A stretch of 64,000 nt of DNA from Rana temporaria. Lineage: Eukaryota > Chordata > Amphibia > Anura > Ranidae. The position numbers and the translations under genes are program-made. Shown in pieces: positions 9,492-21,067 of this stretch. The stretch's first letter is position 1, and each line of letters opens with the position of its first letter. The notes below the pieces were generated by a model, which saw nothing but the letters and a program-made list of their open reading frames with translations, did no database searches and was not told the origin of the DNA. The stretch lies in assembly GCF_905171775.1 (NCBI RefSeq), contig NC_053494.1, forward strand, positions 163,171,101-163,235,100. The letters are read 5' to 3'.

Positions 9492-10507
9492 TTCTCAGAA
9501 ACAGAGGCCTTTCAGGGCAGGTCGTTTCTACCCTTATAAACGCAAGAAAACCAGTTTCCAGGTTAATATACTATAGGGTGTGGAAGGCCTATATTACCTG
9601 GTGTGAAACCAGGAAATGGGATCCCCGCAAATATACTATTGGGAGAATCCTGGAGTTTTTACAGTTGGGAGTGGAAAAAGGTTTGGCGGTCGGCACAATC
9701 AAGGGGCAGGTGTCTGCCTTGTCGGTCTTCTTCCAGAGATCGTTGGCTGCCCATTCCTTAATGAAATCCTTTTTACAAGGTGTTATTCGGGTGAATCCCC
9801 CGATTAAAGCTCCCCTGTATCCTTGGGATCTAAATTTGGTTCTATCGGCCTTGCAAAGGCAGCCCTTTGAGCCCTTGTCCGTGATCCCTTTGGTCCTTTT
9901 GACTAGGAAACTAGTGTTTCTGGTGGCCATGGCATCCGCCAGAAGGGTGTCGGAGTTGGCAGCCTTGTCATGTAAGGCACCTTATTTATTATTGCATAAG
10001 GACAGGGTCGTTTTGCGGCCGCTTCCGTCCTTCCTGCCTAAGGTGGTATCAAATTTTCACCTTAATCAAGATGTGATTCTTCCATCATTTTTTCCAAAGC
10101 CTTCTTCTAAGGAAGAGAGGTTACTACATTCCTTGGATGTAGTTAGAGCTGTAAAGATTTACTTGGAAGCTACAGCCCAGATTCGTAAGACGGACGTCTT
10201 ATTCATTCTGCCGGAAGGGCCCAAGAAGGGCCAGGCAGCGTCTAAGGCCACTATTGCTAAGTGGATTAGGCAGACGATTATTCAGGCCTATGGCCTGAAG
10301 GGGAAGAGTCCACCCTTATCGGTTAAGGCTCATTCCACTAGAGCTATAAGTGCCTCTTGGGCAGCGTATCACCAGGTCCCTATGGCTCAGGTCTGCAGGG
10401 CAGCAACCTGGTCATCTGTCCACACATTTGCAAAATTTTATCAAATGGACGTTAGGAGGAACGCTGATTCAGCCTTTGGGCAGGCGGTACTGCGGGCCGC
10501 AGTTTAA
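9475..10507 (+). CDS. Tyrosine recombinase of DIRS element 2, intact
   Basis: The conserved recombinase starts near 9475 within a frame that is open from 7655. The N-terminal core-binding part (about 9500-9800) is followed by the catalytic Arg in ASARRVSEL (near 9935), the HSTRA box at about 10330, and the nucleophile Tyr in the TFAKFYQ block (near 10425-10445). The stop is at 10505-10507. It is expected to recombine a circular DNA copy into the genome. It lies in the same frame as gag and shifted -1 from RT, the same relation as in element 1. The 7655-9475 part of this frame lies antisense to nothing and overlaps RT; its translation shows no similarity to element 1, so I treat it as non-protein. 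Confidence 0.92.
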
Positions 10508-10587
10508 TCTCCTCTTGTCCGGTGGCACCTCTTGTTTGGTTTTTTCTGGTTGTCTCCCTCCCCTCATGGAGCATTGCTTGGGGACAT

Positions 10588-10704
10588 CCCATATGTAATG
10601 GCTATGCTGCTCTGTGTCCCGTGATGTACGATAAAGAAAAAGGGATTTTTATTAACAGCTTACCTGTAAAATCCTTTTCTTGTAGTACATCACGGGACAC
10701 AGAG
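10588..10704 (+). repeat. Internal complementary region of DIRS element 2
   Basis: 10588-10640 is the reverse complement of the left outer end (5289-5341). 10636-10704 is the reverse complement of the right outer end, up to 10939. The two halves overlap at 10636-10640. This is the DIRS1-type end-joining template. Confidence 0.9.
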
Positions 10705-10751
10705 CTCCCACCCCTCTTATGGGGAATTTTGGGATGCATATTGCTTGCTAC

Positions 10752-10890
10752 AAAACTGAGGTACTCCCACTATGGGTGGGGGTTATATAGGGAGGGAACT
10801 TCCTGTCGGAGAGTGCCAGTGTCCATCACCTGAAGGTACACTATATAACCCATATGTAATGGCTATGCTGCTCTGTGTCCCGTGATGTAC
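10752..10890 (+). repeat. Right inverted terminal repeat of DIRS element 2
   Basis: It is the reverse complement of 5300-5438, identical by eye. The right-specific outer extension, 10891-10939, is matched by the second half of the ICR. Confidence 0.93.
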
Positions 10891-10939
10891 TACAAGAAAA
10901 GGATTTTACAGGTAAGCTGTTAATAAAAATCCCTTTTTC

Positions 10940-12360
10940 CCGCAGATCCTTTGAATTTTTTTTCTCTTTCCCCATGACTCAGAATCATCAGTGCAGCACT
11001 GGATGAAAGATGCAAGGGTCTGTCAGGAGTGCAGAAACTCATTGACCTTTTTGCACACATACACACGCGTGCGCGCTACAAGCAAACATATTACAGCTGA
11101 GGGTGGTTACCTTTTATTAGCCATTCAAACCCCTTTGTGTCAACTTGTGTGCATGTTATCAGGCCAAAATCACCAGGGTATGTAAACTCTTGATCAGTCA
11201 TTTGGGTAGTTTTTGTTGCCATTATGATTTAAAGAGTAAACGCAGTTGATTTGATAATAAATGGCTTTAGCCAAACACTAACCATGAGTGAAAAATGTTT
11301 TTGTGTTATAATTTATATTCTCTAAAAAATGGCGAAGGAATCCTAACTTCTGCCAGGGTATGTAAACTTATGAGCACAACTGTGTGTGTAATATAAATAA
11401 TAAAAAAAATGATATATATAATATCGTCATGTTTCCTAGATCCAATACAATGGGCGCATTCCGCCAATTCAGCTAAGCATCAGCATTATGTCGTAAATCT
11501 GCTTATTTGATATTCTGATGAAATGTGAGCGAGATCTTCATGGTCAGAGTCCTCCTGCTGTATAGTAATGGTGTTATCCAAAAAGTATGTTTTCTATTCT
11601 ATCCAACAAACGCTAGGAAATAATTGCTGAAAGAGTGGGTCACTTTCCGTGTGCAATAGTATGAAAATCTGTGGCTTGCAGTAAATGGGAATGCAGTCTT
11701 TTCCTGTTTCAATAATTTTTATTAAGGGTTTCAAGTAAATAAAGCAGAAGATGCAGTATTTTAATTTGTATGAAAGACTCTCGAGTAGATCTGATATGGT
11801 CAGGTGGTGTGAAAGTTTTTTTTCTTTTTTGTGTGGTTGCCTAACATCAAGTGGGATTAAATAAACATTAAAAGTTTTTGTTAATGCTTGACCAAAATAG
11901 TCGGGTCAGTGTCATATACTAGAGCCTACTGCAGACTGAAAGCAAACAAGTTGTTCCCACTAACTCGCACTATACATAATAACTGGAAATGTGCTGTATA
12001 AAGTATTACCATTGTAATATAAATAGGCAGGGGCCATATCAGTCTAAACAGGATACTGTGAATCAGGCCTAGCAACCAAAGTTCCAACTCCTGGAATAAC
12101 AAGGAAACAAACTCTTGTAGCTGGTGTATGTGCCTGCTGACGGCCAATAAAGGTATCATAAAAAATATATTGGTAAGCGGCGGCTTTCCATAAATTAGCC
12201 AAATACTAAATAGCAATATACTCTATTACTGTGGCAGCATAATATTGTTTGTTTGTAATACATTCTAAGTAATATGTTTCCCACATATCACTTTAGAAGT
12301 CCTTTTAAACAAAAAAAAGTGTAATTCTTTGCATTAAGGTAAAAACCTTCTGGGTTTTTA
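10940..12360. other. Non-coding stretch with a Tc1-like end fragment
   Basis: No gene is recognised. The only element I can name is the Tc1-type end at about 11145-11385, listed separately. The rest is AT-rich and shows nothing else I can support. Confidence 0.6.
11145..11385 (+). mobile_element. Tc1-like DNA transposon, terminal fragment
   Basis: It contains the paired motif gccagggtatgtaaactta...gagcacaactgt, and 'agggtatgtaaactcttgatcagtcatttggg' type sequence (11174-11206) that is characteristic of Tc1-like inverted-repeat ends in fish and frogs. No transposase reading frame is attached. Confidence 0.75.
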
Positions 12361-12610
12361 TCTTTACCCCCCCCCCCCCCAGCCAACCCTTATACTTACC
12401 AGAGCCCCAGCTTGATCCAGACATGTGCATGAGAACAGTGGCATTCCTGGGTCTTTCTCCTCATTGGCTCCTGCTGCTGTCATTCTTTGCCAGTGAGTCA
12501 ATGAGGAGTGTGCAGGGGGTGGGGCCAATCCAAACTGTGTGAATGGAGGCTTGCTATTGGGGGGGCAGCATTTGGCAGGGGGAGGAGTCGGGACCACTGC
12601 ACAGAACGTA
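12361..12610 (-). repeat. Interspersed repeat fragment (poly-C-headed)
   Basis: A C-run is followed by text of the 'cttacc...gagccccagcttgatcca' type and 'ggctcctgctgctgtcattc', which recurs in frog dispersed repeats. Family assignment was not possible. Confidence 0.4.
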
Positions 12611-12699
12611 TAACCATTTTTATTTTATTTTTTTTCCTCTATCCTTTAGAATAACTTTAAAATTGGATGGACACAGCGATATCTCTCTCTCTCTCGCTC

Positions 12700-12708
12700 T
12701 CTCTCTCT

Positions 12709-12756
<48 letters not shown>
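12700..12756. repeat. (CT)n/(TA)n microsatellite
   Basis: A tctctc run leads into about 20 TA units and abuts the left end of the Tc1-like composite. Confidence 0.95.
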
Positions 12757-12760
<4 letters not shown>

Positions 12761-12904
12761 TGTGTATGTATGTGATCAGTCTCTAATTGTAATGGTAGGT
12801 TTATTTTAACAGTGAGAGACAGAATAACAAATATCTAGAAAAACACATTTCAAAAAAGTTCTAAATCGATTTGCTTTTTAATGAATAAAATAAGCATTTG
12901 ACCC

Positions 12905-13860
12905 CTTCGCAAAACATGACTTGGTATTTGGTGGCAAAACCCTTGTTGGCAATTATTTCTTGTAGTTGGCCACCAAGTTTGCACACATCTCGGGAGGGAT
13001 TTTTTCTGAATCCTCTTTGCAGATCCTCTCCAAGTCAATAAGGTCTCGAGGCTGACGTTTGGCAACTCAAACCTTCAGCTCCCTCCACATATTTTCTATA
13101 GGATTAAGATCTGGTGACTGGCAAGGCCACTCCAGGACCTTGGCCGTGTGTTTTTGTTTCATTGTCATGCTGGAATACCCATCCACAACCCATTTTCAAT
13201 GCCCTGGCTGATGGAAGGAGTTTCTTGCCCAACATTTGATGGTACATGGCCCTGTCCATCATCCCTTTTGATGCAGTGAAGTTGTCCTGTACCCTTAGCA
13301 GAAAAAAAAACAAAGCATAATGTTTCCACCTCCATGTTTGACGGTGGGGATGGTGTTTTTGGGATCATAGGCAACATTTCTCCTCCGCTGAGTTGAGTTG
13401 ATGCCAAAAAGCTTGATTTTGGTATCATTTGACCACAACACTTTCACCCCGTTCTCCTCTGAATCATTCAGATGTTCAGCAAACTTCATGTACATGTCCT
13501 TACTCAACAGGGGGGCCTTGTGGGTGCTTCAGGATTTTAGTTCTTCACAGTGTAGTGTGTTACCAATTGTTTTCTTAATGACTATGGTCCCAGCTGTCTT
13601 GAGATTATCTACAAGATTCTCCTGTGTAGTTCTGGGCTGATTCCTCACAGTTTTCTAGATCATTGAAACTCCACAAGGTGAGATCTTGAATGGAGCCCCA
13701 GACCGAGGGAGATTGTCAGTTATTTTGTGTTTCTTCCATTTGCAACAAATTGCACCAACTGTTGTCACCCGCTGCTTGGCGATGGTCTTGTAGCCCATTC
13801 CAGACATATGTCTACAATCTTGTCCCTGACATCCTTGGACAGCTCTTTGATCTTGGCCAT
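12905..13860 (-). pseudogene. Tc1-like transposase, degraded
   Basis: Read on the - strand, the expected Tc1 blocks appear in order. The N-terminal helix-turn-helix starts at ATG near 13860 (KELSKDVRDKIVD). Then come HLNDSEENG and VLWSNDTKI (near 13420-13470), NTIPTVKHGGG (near 13330-13370), HNMETKT-like text replacing the usual HDND motif (near 13165), and the C-terminal WWPTTRNN region (near 12960). The blocks fall in different frames and are interrupted by stops and indels, including one in the helix-turn-helix region and one after 13110. It therefore cannot make a working DDE transposase. Such copies are common fossils in frog genomes. Confidence 0.85.
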
Positions 13861-13950
13861 GGTGGAGAGATTGGAATCTGATTTATTGCTTCTGTGGACA
13901 AGGGTCTTTTTATACTGGTAACAAGCTGAGATTAGGAGCACTCCCTTTTA

Positions 13951-14074
13951 AGGCTGGATTCGCACCTATGCATTTTTAGTGCATTTTGCAGATTTGCACT
14001 ACAGAACATTTAACATGGTTTCCTATGGAACACGTTCTGTAGTACAAATCTGCAAAAAGCACTAAAAAGCTTAA
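13951..14074. repeat. MITE of the 'ggctggattcgcacctatgca' type, truncated
   Basis: It contains an imperfect inverted pair (gcagatttgcactacagaac near 13988 and gttctgtagtacaaatctgc near 14034). Its 3' end is cut by the next insertion. Confidence 0.6.
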
Positions 14075-14426
14075 TAGCCCATTAACACGATCCGAATATC
14101 GGACGAAAACGGTCGTCCGAGGAAGAATCTACGATTTTCGGATCGTGTGTACACTACTTTAGAGAGCGGATCACGACGGTTCATCCGATTTATTATTCGA
14201 TCGGACCAGCACGAAAATTTTCATTTTAGTCAATATAGTTGTCTTCCAAAAATACATTACAACACATGACATCGCTTCCGATTTTTTTATTTTTTTTTTG
14301 TTGCACAAGAATTTTCGTGATTTTATTACTATTCAATTTTTACTTGCGACTATTAAGCAAACAAAAGTTGTACGATCGGTCATATGATTTGTCATACGAT
14401 ATTCGGATTGTGTGTATGGGGCCATA
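14075..14426. repeat. MITE of the 'cacacgatccgattatcgg' family, copy 1
   Basis: The ends read gcccattaacacgatccga and tcggattgtgtgtatggggc, which are inverted repeats of each other with mismatches. A second copy lies at 32962-33333. Confidence 0.75.
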
Positions 14427-14587
14427 AGAGAGTGCGCCTAATCTCAGCTCTCTACCTGTATAGAAGACACCTGAGAGCTAGAAATCTTGCTGATTAATAT
14501 GGGAGCAAGTACTTATTTCACTCATTAAAATGCAAATCCATTTAGAAGTTTTTTGACACGTTTTTCTAGATATTTTTGTTCTCTCTG

Positions 14588-15090
14588 TTAAATGAGTTGT
14601 AAAGGAAAAACATTTTTGGCCAAAAATGTATGTCTGCAAGGTAGACAGACAGAATAGTGTAATGATTCTGTTAAAAAAAAAAACGAGTAAATACCTATTA
14701 AATTCCTTCATCTATATCACCTCTGGCATTCTAGTTTCTGTTCTCTCATTCACTTCCTGGTTTGCGGCGCTCGTTCATGTAAGAACTACATTTTCCAGTA
14801 TGCATTGCGGCACGCCCAGTAATTCACACCTTCTTGAAGTCTCTAACACGTAGAGAGCGTCCTGCCGCACAGATGTAGTTCCCAGGAGGGGGTGAGCACG
14901 TTACTCACCACCGCAGTAAAACCTCCCTTCACGGTGGTGAGTAACAATTAGACAAGCAGGAAGTGAACAGAACAGAGAAGAAATAGAACAACTTTTGAGC
15001 AAAAACGAACAATGAGGAAGTGAAAAGAGGAATGTCTGCAGGTAAAGGATGCTTATTATAAAAAAAAGTTTTCCTTTACAACCCCTTTAA
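14588..15090. mobile_element. TTAA-flanked, T2/Kolobok-like MITE inside the Tc1 element
   Basis: Both ends are at TTAA. The terminal text is gttgtaaaggaaaa (left) and ttttcctttacaacccctttaa (right). It is inserted at the native TTAA of the Tc1 end, and the Tc1 text resumes directly after it. It is related to the copies at 30393 and 54341. Confidence 0.75.
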
Positions 15091-15162
15091 AATACAATTA
15101 TAGACTGATCATTTGTCAATGGGCAAATGCACAAAAATCAGCAAGGGATCAAATACTTAATT

Positions 15163-15164
<2 letters not shown>

Positions 15165-15203
<39 letters not shown>

Positions 15204-15277
15204 GATATATATATATATATAGATATATATATATATATATATATATCTATATATATATGTATGTATGTATATGTGTA

Positions 15278-15356
<79 letters not shown>
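15165..15356. repeat. Compound (TG)n/(TA)n/(TATG)n microsatellite
   Basis: About 190 bp of alternating purine-pyrimidine repeats. It follows directly on the right tip of the Tc1-like element. Confidence 0.97.
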
Positions 15357-15357
<1 letters not shown>

Positions 15358-16430
15358 TACATATACACACCCACATATACCTCTTTGGGTATGCTTGGTG
15401 ACTGATTAAAAGTACAGCGTGTATTTTTACACGTCGGGCATAAAAGTATGTGGTGTTTACCACTGGCAAACTCGGCTCCTAATCCACTAAATTGCCTGGG
15501 ATATAGTAGCACTTTGTTGCCAGTTATATAAGTGTATAAAGGAATTCTTGAAAATCGCGTAGCTTGAGAAAGTATTCAAAGTTCATCTTTGCACAGATAA
15601 CATTCTACGCATTGCACAGCTTATTAAGTGATTATGATTTTCATCAGCAGTTTGTTAAAGTTTGGCTTTTTATTTCTCTAAAGAAATGTTTTTATTACCT
15701 GTAGGTCCAAGTTGCATTATAAAGTACATGTTTTCATTACTCTTCATAACATTTTTTTTTTATGCTCAATGCTGCAAAAACAAAAAAAAAAAGGGAGGGG
15801 GGGGGGGGGAATAAAAGTTGCTTGGACAGGCTGTATATATTGACTTCTCACCACTGAGCTAGTTTTTACCCCAAACAGTTTTTTCAAGATTATCTGGGCT
15901 TCTCTTCTTGCCTTCTGCATATGATACCGGCATCTATATTTCTGATGACCTTGCCCCCGTTCACACTTGAGTGCATTTGTGCTTGTTTCTCTACCCCTGA
16001 ATACGCTCACCATGCAGATTCACATATTTTCTATTGGTCCCTCTTCACTTTTTAAGACCAATCGCTCTGTACTCTAGGCTCAAACTGCATGAGCTTCTTT
16101 TTTTTTTTTTATTGCATATTCAGGCATTTTTGGTAACAGACTTCTATTTGGGTATCTGTAAACACGCAATGTGCGGATTTTCACACATTTTAGCATTGGT
16201 TTTTATGCCATAGGAACTTTCCTCATCTGTGACTGCTTTCTTCCCCTTGTACAGCCCTGGAACCAAACTTCCTCAGCTTGGTGAACACGCAAAAACACCT
16301 GTAGGACTCCTGCAAAATGCTCTGCTTGTGGGTCAGCTCAGGTGTAGATATAGACCTTATGTTTGAAATTTATAGGAAAATAGATTAGATTTAATTCATG
16401 GCATGTTGCTGTACTTGAAACAGACCTACA
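15357..16430. other. Non-coding stretch, nothing assigned
   Basis: It contains a mixed A/G homopolymer tract near 15776-15812 and a T run near 16098. No gene, RNA or named repeat is recognised. Confidence 0.6.
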
Positions 16431-16435
16431 CTAGG

Positions 16436-16775
16436 GCAAGGGTGTCAAACTCAATTTCATTGTGGGCCTCATCAGCACTATGATTGCCCTCAAATGGGCC
16501 AGTTGTATCTGTAAGATTAGATGTCCAGTGCATCCCCTCCCCTTGCATTAGATGTCAAAGGCGACCCCCCCCCCCCCCCATCAGAAGCTGAGCCCCCCAC
16601 TCTCCCTTACATCACAGTGCACCCCCTTATCTTATGCTGCTACTGGGAAGAAACTGGATGCGTTGCTTGAAAGTAGGGGTCTGGAGGAGGGCTGGCAGCT
16701 GCAGAAGAGGTGCGAGGGCCGCATGAAATGGCCTGGAGGGCCGGATTCGGCCCACAGGCCTTGTGATTGACACAT
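16436..16775. mobile_element. Probable hAT-type non-autonomous element ('gggtgtcaaactcaa' end)
   Basis: The left text gggtgtcaaactcaatttcattgtgggcc and the right gattcggcccacaggcc...attgacacatgtg resemble the 'caggggtctcaaactc/gagtttgagacc' hAT families. No convincing 8-bp target duplication is visible. Confidence 0.45.
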
Positions 16776-16875
16776 GTGCACCAGGGAATCTGATTTCTAG
16801 CAAAAAATACTGATTTTAAATTGTAAGCAAGTGTCAGAAAAAGTTTTTAGTCTTTAAGTGGTTAAACTGACATTT

Positions 16876-17296
16876 AAGCCCCTTTCATACTGGGATGGGA
16901 GGTGCGGTGACGTTAAAGTGCCGCTATTTTTAGCAGCGCTTTACCATTGGAATTGCCGCGGTATTCGGCCGCTAGCGGTGCGGTTTTACCCCTGCTAGTG
17001 GCCGAAAAAGGGTTAATACCATCCGCAATGCGCCTCTATTGCCAGCGGTATAGCCACGGTTTCCCATTGCTTTCAATGGGAAGCAGCGGTGGAGAAGCGA
17101 TGAACACATCGCTCCTTCAATGATCCAAAGATGCGGCTAGCAGGACTTTTGGCGCGGTCCTGCTAGCTCACTGCTCCAGTGTGAAAGCCCTTTGGGCTTT
17201 CACACTGGAGAAAAAGCAGCTGCTGTTTCAGGTCGGTTTGCAGGCGCAATTTTTAGCGCAATAGCGCCTGCAAACTGCCCCAGTGTGAAAGGCAGT
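16876..17296. repeat. GC-rich MITE, 'cccctttcacactg' family, copy A
   Basis: The left end is gcccctttcatactggg and the right end is gccccagtgtgaaaggc. Inside are the gcgctatttttagc and gcgcaatagcgcctg stem motifs typical of the family. Confidence 0.75.
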
Positions 17297-17679
17297 AAGC
17301 AGAGAACAGCTCTGCACTGAATTAAGGAAATGCTGCTCTGACATCAACATGCTAAGACATTTTGGACAATTTCATGCTTCCAACTTTGGTGTCCGTTTAA
17401 TAAACTGTGAAGTTTTTTCTCTGTTCAGTTCACAGCAGTTCACGGCAGTTCTCATGAGGAGAATTATCTCCTCTGCAGCCGGTTTAATAAACTGAGAACT
17501 TCAGTTCTCAGATGGTGAACAGAGGTGAAGTTTTTTCTCTGAAAACAGCCGAGATCTGTGTAAAACTGGGTGGACTGCCTGTAATCTCGTGAGATATTGT
17601 GAGATTATGGTGCAGCCGAATTCAAACAGTGAAACTAACGTTTAAAAGAACATGTAATTAATGTTTTCAGACATGTGAT

Positions 17680-18345
<666 letters not shown>

Positions 18346-18359
18346 GGAAAAAAAAGTAA

Positions 18360-18408
18360 ATATATATATATACACACACATACACACACACGTGTTATAT
18401 AGATACTG

Positions 18409-18493
<85 letters not shown>
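18360..18493. repeat. (TA)n/(CA)n microsatellite
   Basis: A TA run of about 32 units at 18417-18480, flanked by CA repeats. Confidence 0.97.
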
Positions 18494-20007
18494 GTATATT
18501 GTTGTTAATATTCATTTTTAACCCACTGGTGTTGAAATTAGGAAGAAATAAGCCTTCTTCCCCCTAACACACCAGCTTCTCTCCCAGATTCTCCACCTCT
18601 GAGCTGGTGAATCTGGAAGGGAGATATTTCAGGTGAAGAGCTGTGAAATCTTCAGATCACGGTTTATTAAACTGGCCGTTTGTGACAAAACATCCATGTG
18701 CTGTGATGTGAAGTGAAGAATGTGTTCTCTGCTCCTTATCACAGTTTATTAAACCGGCAATGCTCTGTGATAAGCAGTGATCAGCCGTGATCATCATGAT
18801 CTCCGCTTATCACGGTTTATTAAACGTACACCTTTGTGTGAACAGTTTGGAGATGGCCCCTTCCTATTGCAACATGACTGCAGGATCATAACTTGGCTGG
18901 TCCTTGCTGAACCGGCCACATTTCAATACTTGTAGTGCTGCCCTTACACTCCCTGCTGATTGCAGAGTACTAACTCTGATTCTGCAGGGGGGGGGGGTCA
19001 GACTACTGCTTCCACACAGTACAAGCATCCTTCCCTCAGCATGCTGACGCGACAGGTTTTTCAATTCAGGCTGTGGTTGCTTTCTAAAGAAACACCTTAA
19101 CGCATAACTTCAGTCATCTTTTTTTTTTTCTTCAACTTTCCATCTATTAAATCTTCTGCTCCTGTTGTTTTAACTTTGGATAGCAAAAAAAAATTCTGCC
19201 AGTAAATACCTTATACAGACCACTTTCTCTTTCTTGTCTGGTCATTAGCCTAAGCTTATGACATTGTGCAGAGAGAGAGAGAGAGTTTGCCAGGAAGGAA
19301 GAATGGTGAGTTATAAGAGAGCCAATGAGAGCTGCAGAGCTGGAAGTGTGTCTGTGTAAATACAGGAAGTGAACAGGCAGCAGCTTCAGCTGCCCACAGT
19401 TAAAATGGTTGCAGCCAGACTCTGGAGGGAGATTTCTGCAGCATATTTGGAAAGTACAGAATCACAGCTTCAGAATGGCAAAGATGTTTTTCATTACAAA
19501 TTATGTGAGCAGACTGCAGTTTCTCTTTAAGAGTGTGCACACCTTTTTGTTGCAACAGGAATTTATTTAGTCCATTAAAACAAAGTTGAGTTTTAAATCT
19601 GTAGTTGTAAAAGAAAATATAAACCATTTTTTTTTTTTTATTATTATTATTTGTATTTATTTATTTTATTTTAATCCTTTGCAAGCACCCCAAGGCCCAT
19701 AAATGGCCATATGAATATAAATTCCTTATAGTGGGAGGCGGGAGCCTATATTTTGGCCTTTAAAGAGTTCTGAATTTGCATAGGTGTTTACAGGTGGGAG
19801 TGGGGTATTTGAAGTGACATGTGATAAATTTAAAGGCGTGTCATGGCATCCAATGGTGTCTTCTGTCATTTAATGTTTTATTTTACTACCTGCACTTTTC
19901 TTTTCCTGCATGTTTGGATGCAATTAGTTCAACCATGTTGGTTGCGTCATAAATGCTGATGGGATACCTACTTTTTTATTCTTTCTGTTACTAATGCCCA
20001 TCTTTTA
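18494..20007. other. Non-coding stretch with one dispersed repeat
   Basis: Short 'cagtttattaaac' phrases recur near 18660-18830. The dispersed repeat at 19125-19535 is listed separately. No gene is recognised. Confidence 0.55.
19125..19535 (+). repeat. Dispersed repeat, copy 1 (second copy at 57500-57955)
   Basis: It shares long near-identical stretches with the second copy: ctttccatctattaaatctt, ttctgccagt, gccaatgagagctgcagagc, aggaagtgaacaggcag and ggagatttctgcagcatatt. No coding potential. The family is not identified. Confidence 0.8.
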
Positions 20008-20412
20008 GACCCCTTTCACACTGAGATTTTCAGGCGGTACAGCGCTAACAATAGCGCTGCTATACCACCTGAAAAACTCCTGCCCAGCAACCTCAATGTG
20101 AAAGCCGGAGGGCTTTCACATAATGGCGATGCGCTGGCAGGAGAGAAAAAAATCTCCTGTCCGCAGCATCTTTGGAGCGGTGAGAGGAGCGGTATGTATA
20201 CCGCTCCTTCACCGTTCCTTCCTATTTAAAACAATGGGAAACCGCGGCAATACCGCCCGCAATGTGCCTCTGCAGAGGCGCATTGCGGGCGGTATTATCC
20301 CTTTATCTGCCGCTAGCGGCCAAATCCCGCGGCAAATCTGGCGGTATAGTGCCGCTATTTTTAGCGGCTCTATACCGCCACCGCGGCTCTCGCCCCAGTG
20401 TGAAAGGGGCCT
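20008..20412. repeat. GC-rich MITE, 'cccctttcacactg' family, copy B
   Basis: The ends gacccctttcacactgaga and gccccagtgtgaaaggggcc form the terminal inverted repeat. The interior has gcgctgctataccacc and complementary motifs. Both flanks are T/A-rich (tttta / ttaa). Confidence 0.8.
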
Positions 20413-21060
20413 TAATCTTGTAATCATACTAAGAACTTCCAGTAGTTATGATCAAGATGTTTTCCTTCCCAATTTGATAACCTAACCACCCATACATTCC
20501 TTGGTCACTTTTCTAATACGAGTTAAACAAGGGAGGAAACGTGCTGGGAAACCACTTGTGACTGCCTGCTGAACAGGAAGGGTCCTTCACAAAGACGAAT
20601 GGTCCCACTGATGGGAAAACCTGTGCATTGGATTGCAACTCATTCATACATTCAGAGCAAAATATAGTACTTTCCCATTTTTTATGAAAAGCTTTCTATT
20701 TTTGCTCTTTAACTTTGTTCCATGACGCTCAGTGTTTCCAGATCAGTGGTTTGTTTGCTCTGTTAAAGCAGCGTGAACAAGACAAATAGAAGCTAGAATG
20801 TTGCTGTGATTAGTTTATTTTAATATAATTATAATTTTTTTATATTGTTTTGCAAAATACAGTGTACCAGAGGTCCAATGTACAAGTGGAAGCTTTCACA
20901 ATCCGTTAGGTGTACTTCAAAACCAAATGCAATTCTCCTTTTAGCATCCCTTCTCGAAGGGATTCCAGATCTCAGCAATGCTTGTTTGGGTACCATTATT
21001 TTTAATATCACCCCAAGTGTGCTTTTCTGCCACAATAACCGCACAGCAATTGAGTCAAAA
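20413..21060. other. Non-coding stretch, nothing assigned
   Basis: AT-rich. No gene, RNA or repeat is recognised by eye. Confidence 0.5.
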
Positions 21061-21067
21061 TATGCAT

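Larger units (their letters stand above)
5289..10939 (+). mobile_element. DIRS-type retrotransposon, element 2, structurally complete
   Basis: This element is about 5.65 kb. It has inverted terminal repeats at 5300-5438 and 10752-10890, identical over 139 bp by eye. The ICR at 10588-10704 consists of a complement of the left outer end followed by a complement of the right outer end, overlapping by about 5 nt. Between them lie gag, RT/RNase H/methyltransferase-like and recombinase frames with no stop or frameshift seen. This is the full DIRS1-group layout. Identical terminal repeats suggest a recent insertion. No target duplication is seen, and none is expected for this class. Element 2 differs clearly from element 1 in protein and terminal sequence, so the two belong to different families. 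Confidence 0.93.
12757..15160 (-). mobile_element. Tc1-like transposon with two nested insertions
   Basis: The Tc1-type end text 'gatcagtctctaattgtaatgg' lies at 12772-12793. Its inverted counterpart, 'ttatagactgatcatttgtc', lies at 15099-15118. Between them is a decayed transposase on the - strand. The 5' untranslated hairpin (gagattaggagcactccc / gagtgcgcctaatctc) is split by an insertion at about 13951-14427. A TTAA element occupies 14588-15090. The outer tips are eroded into microsatellites. Confidence 0.85.
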
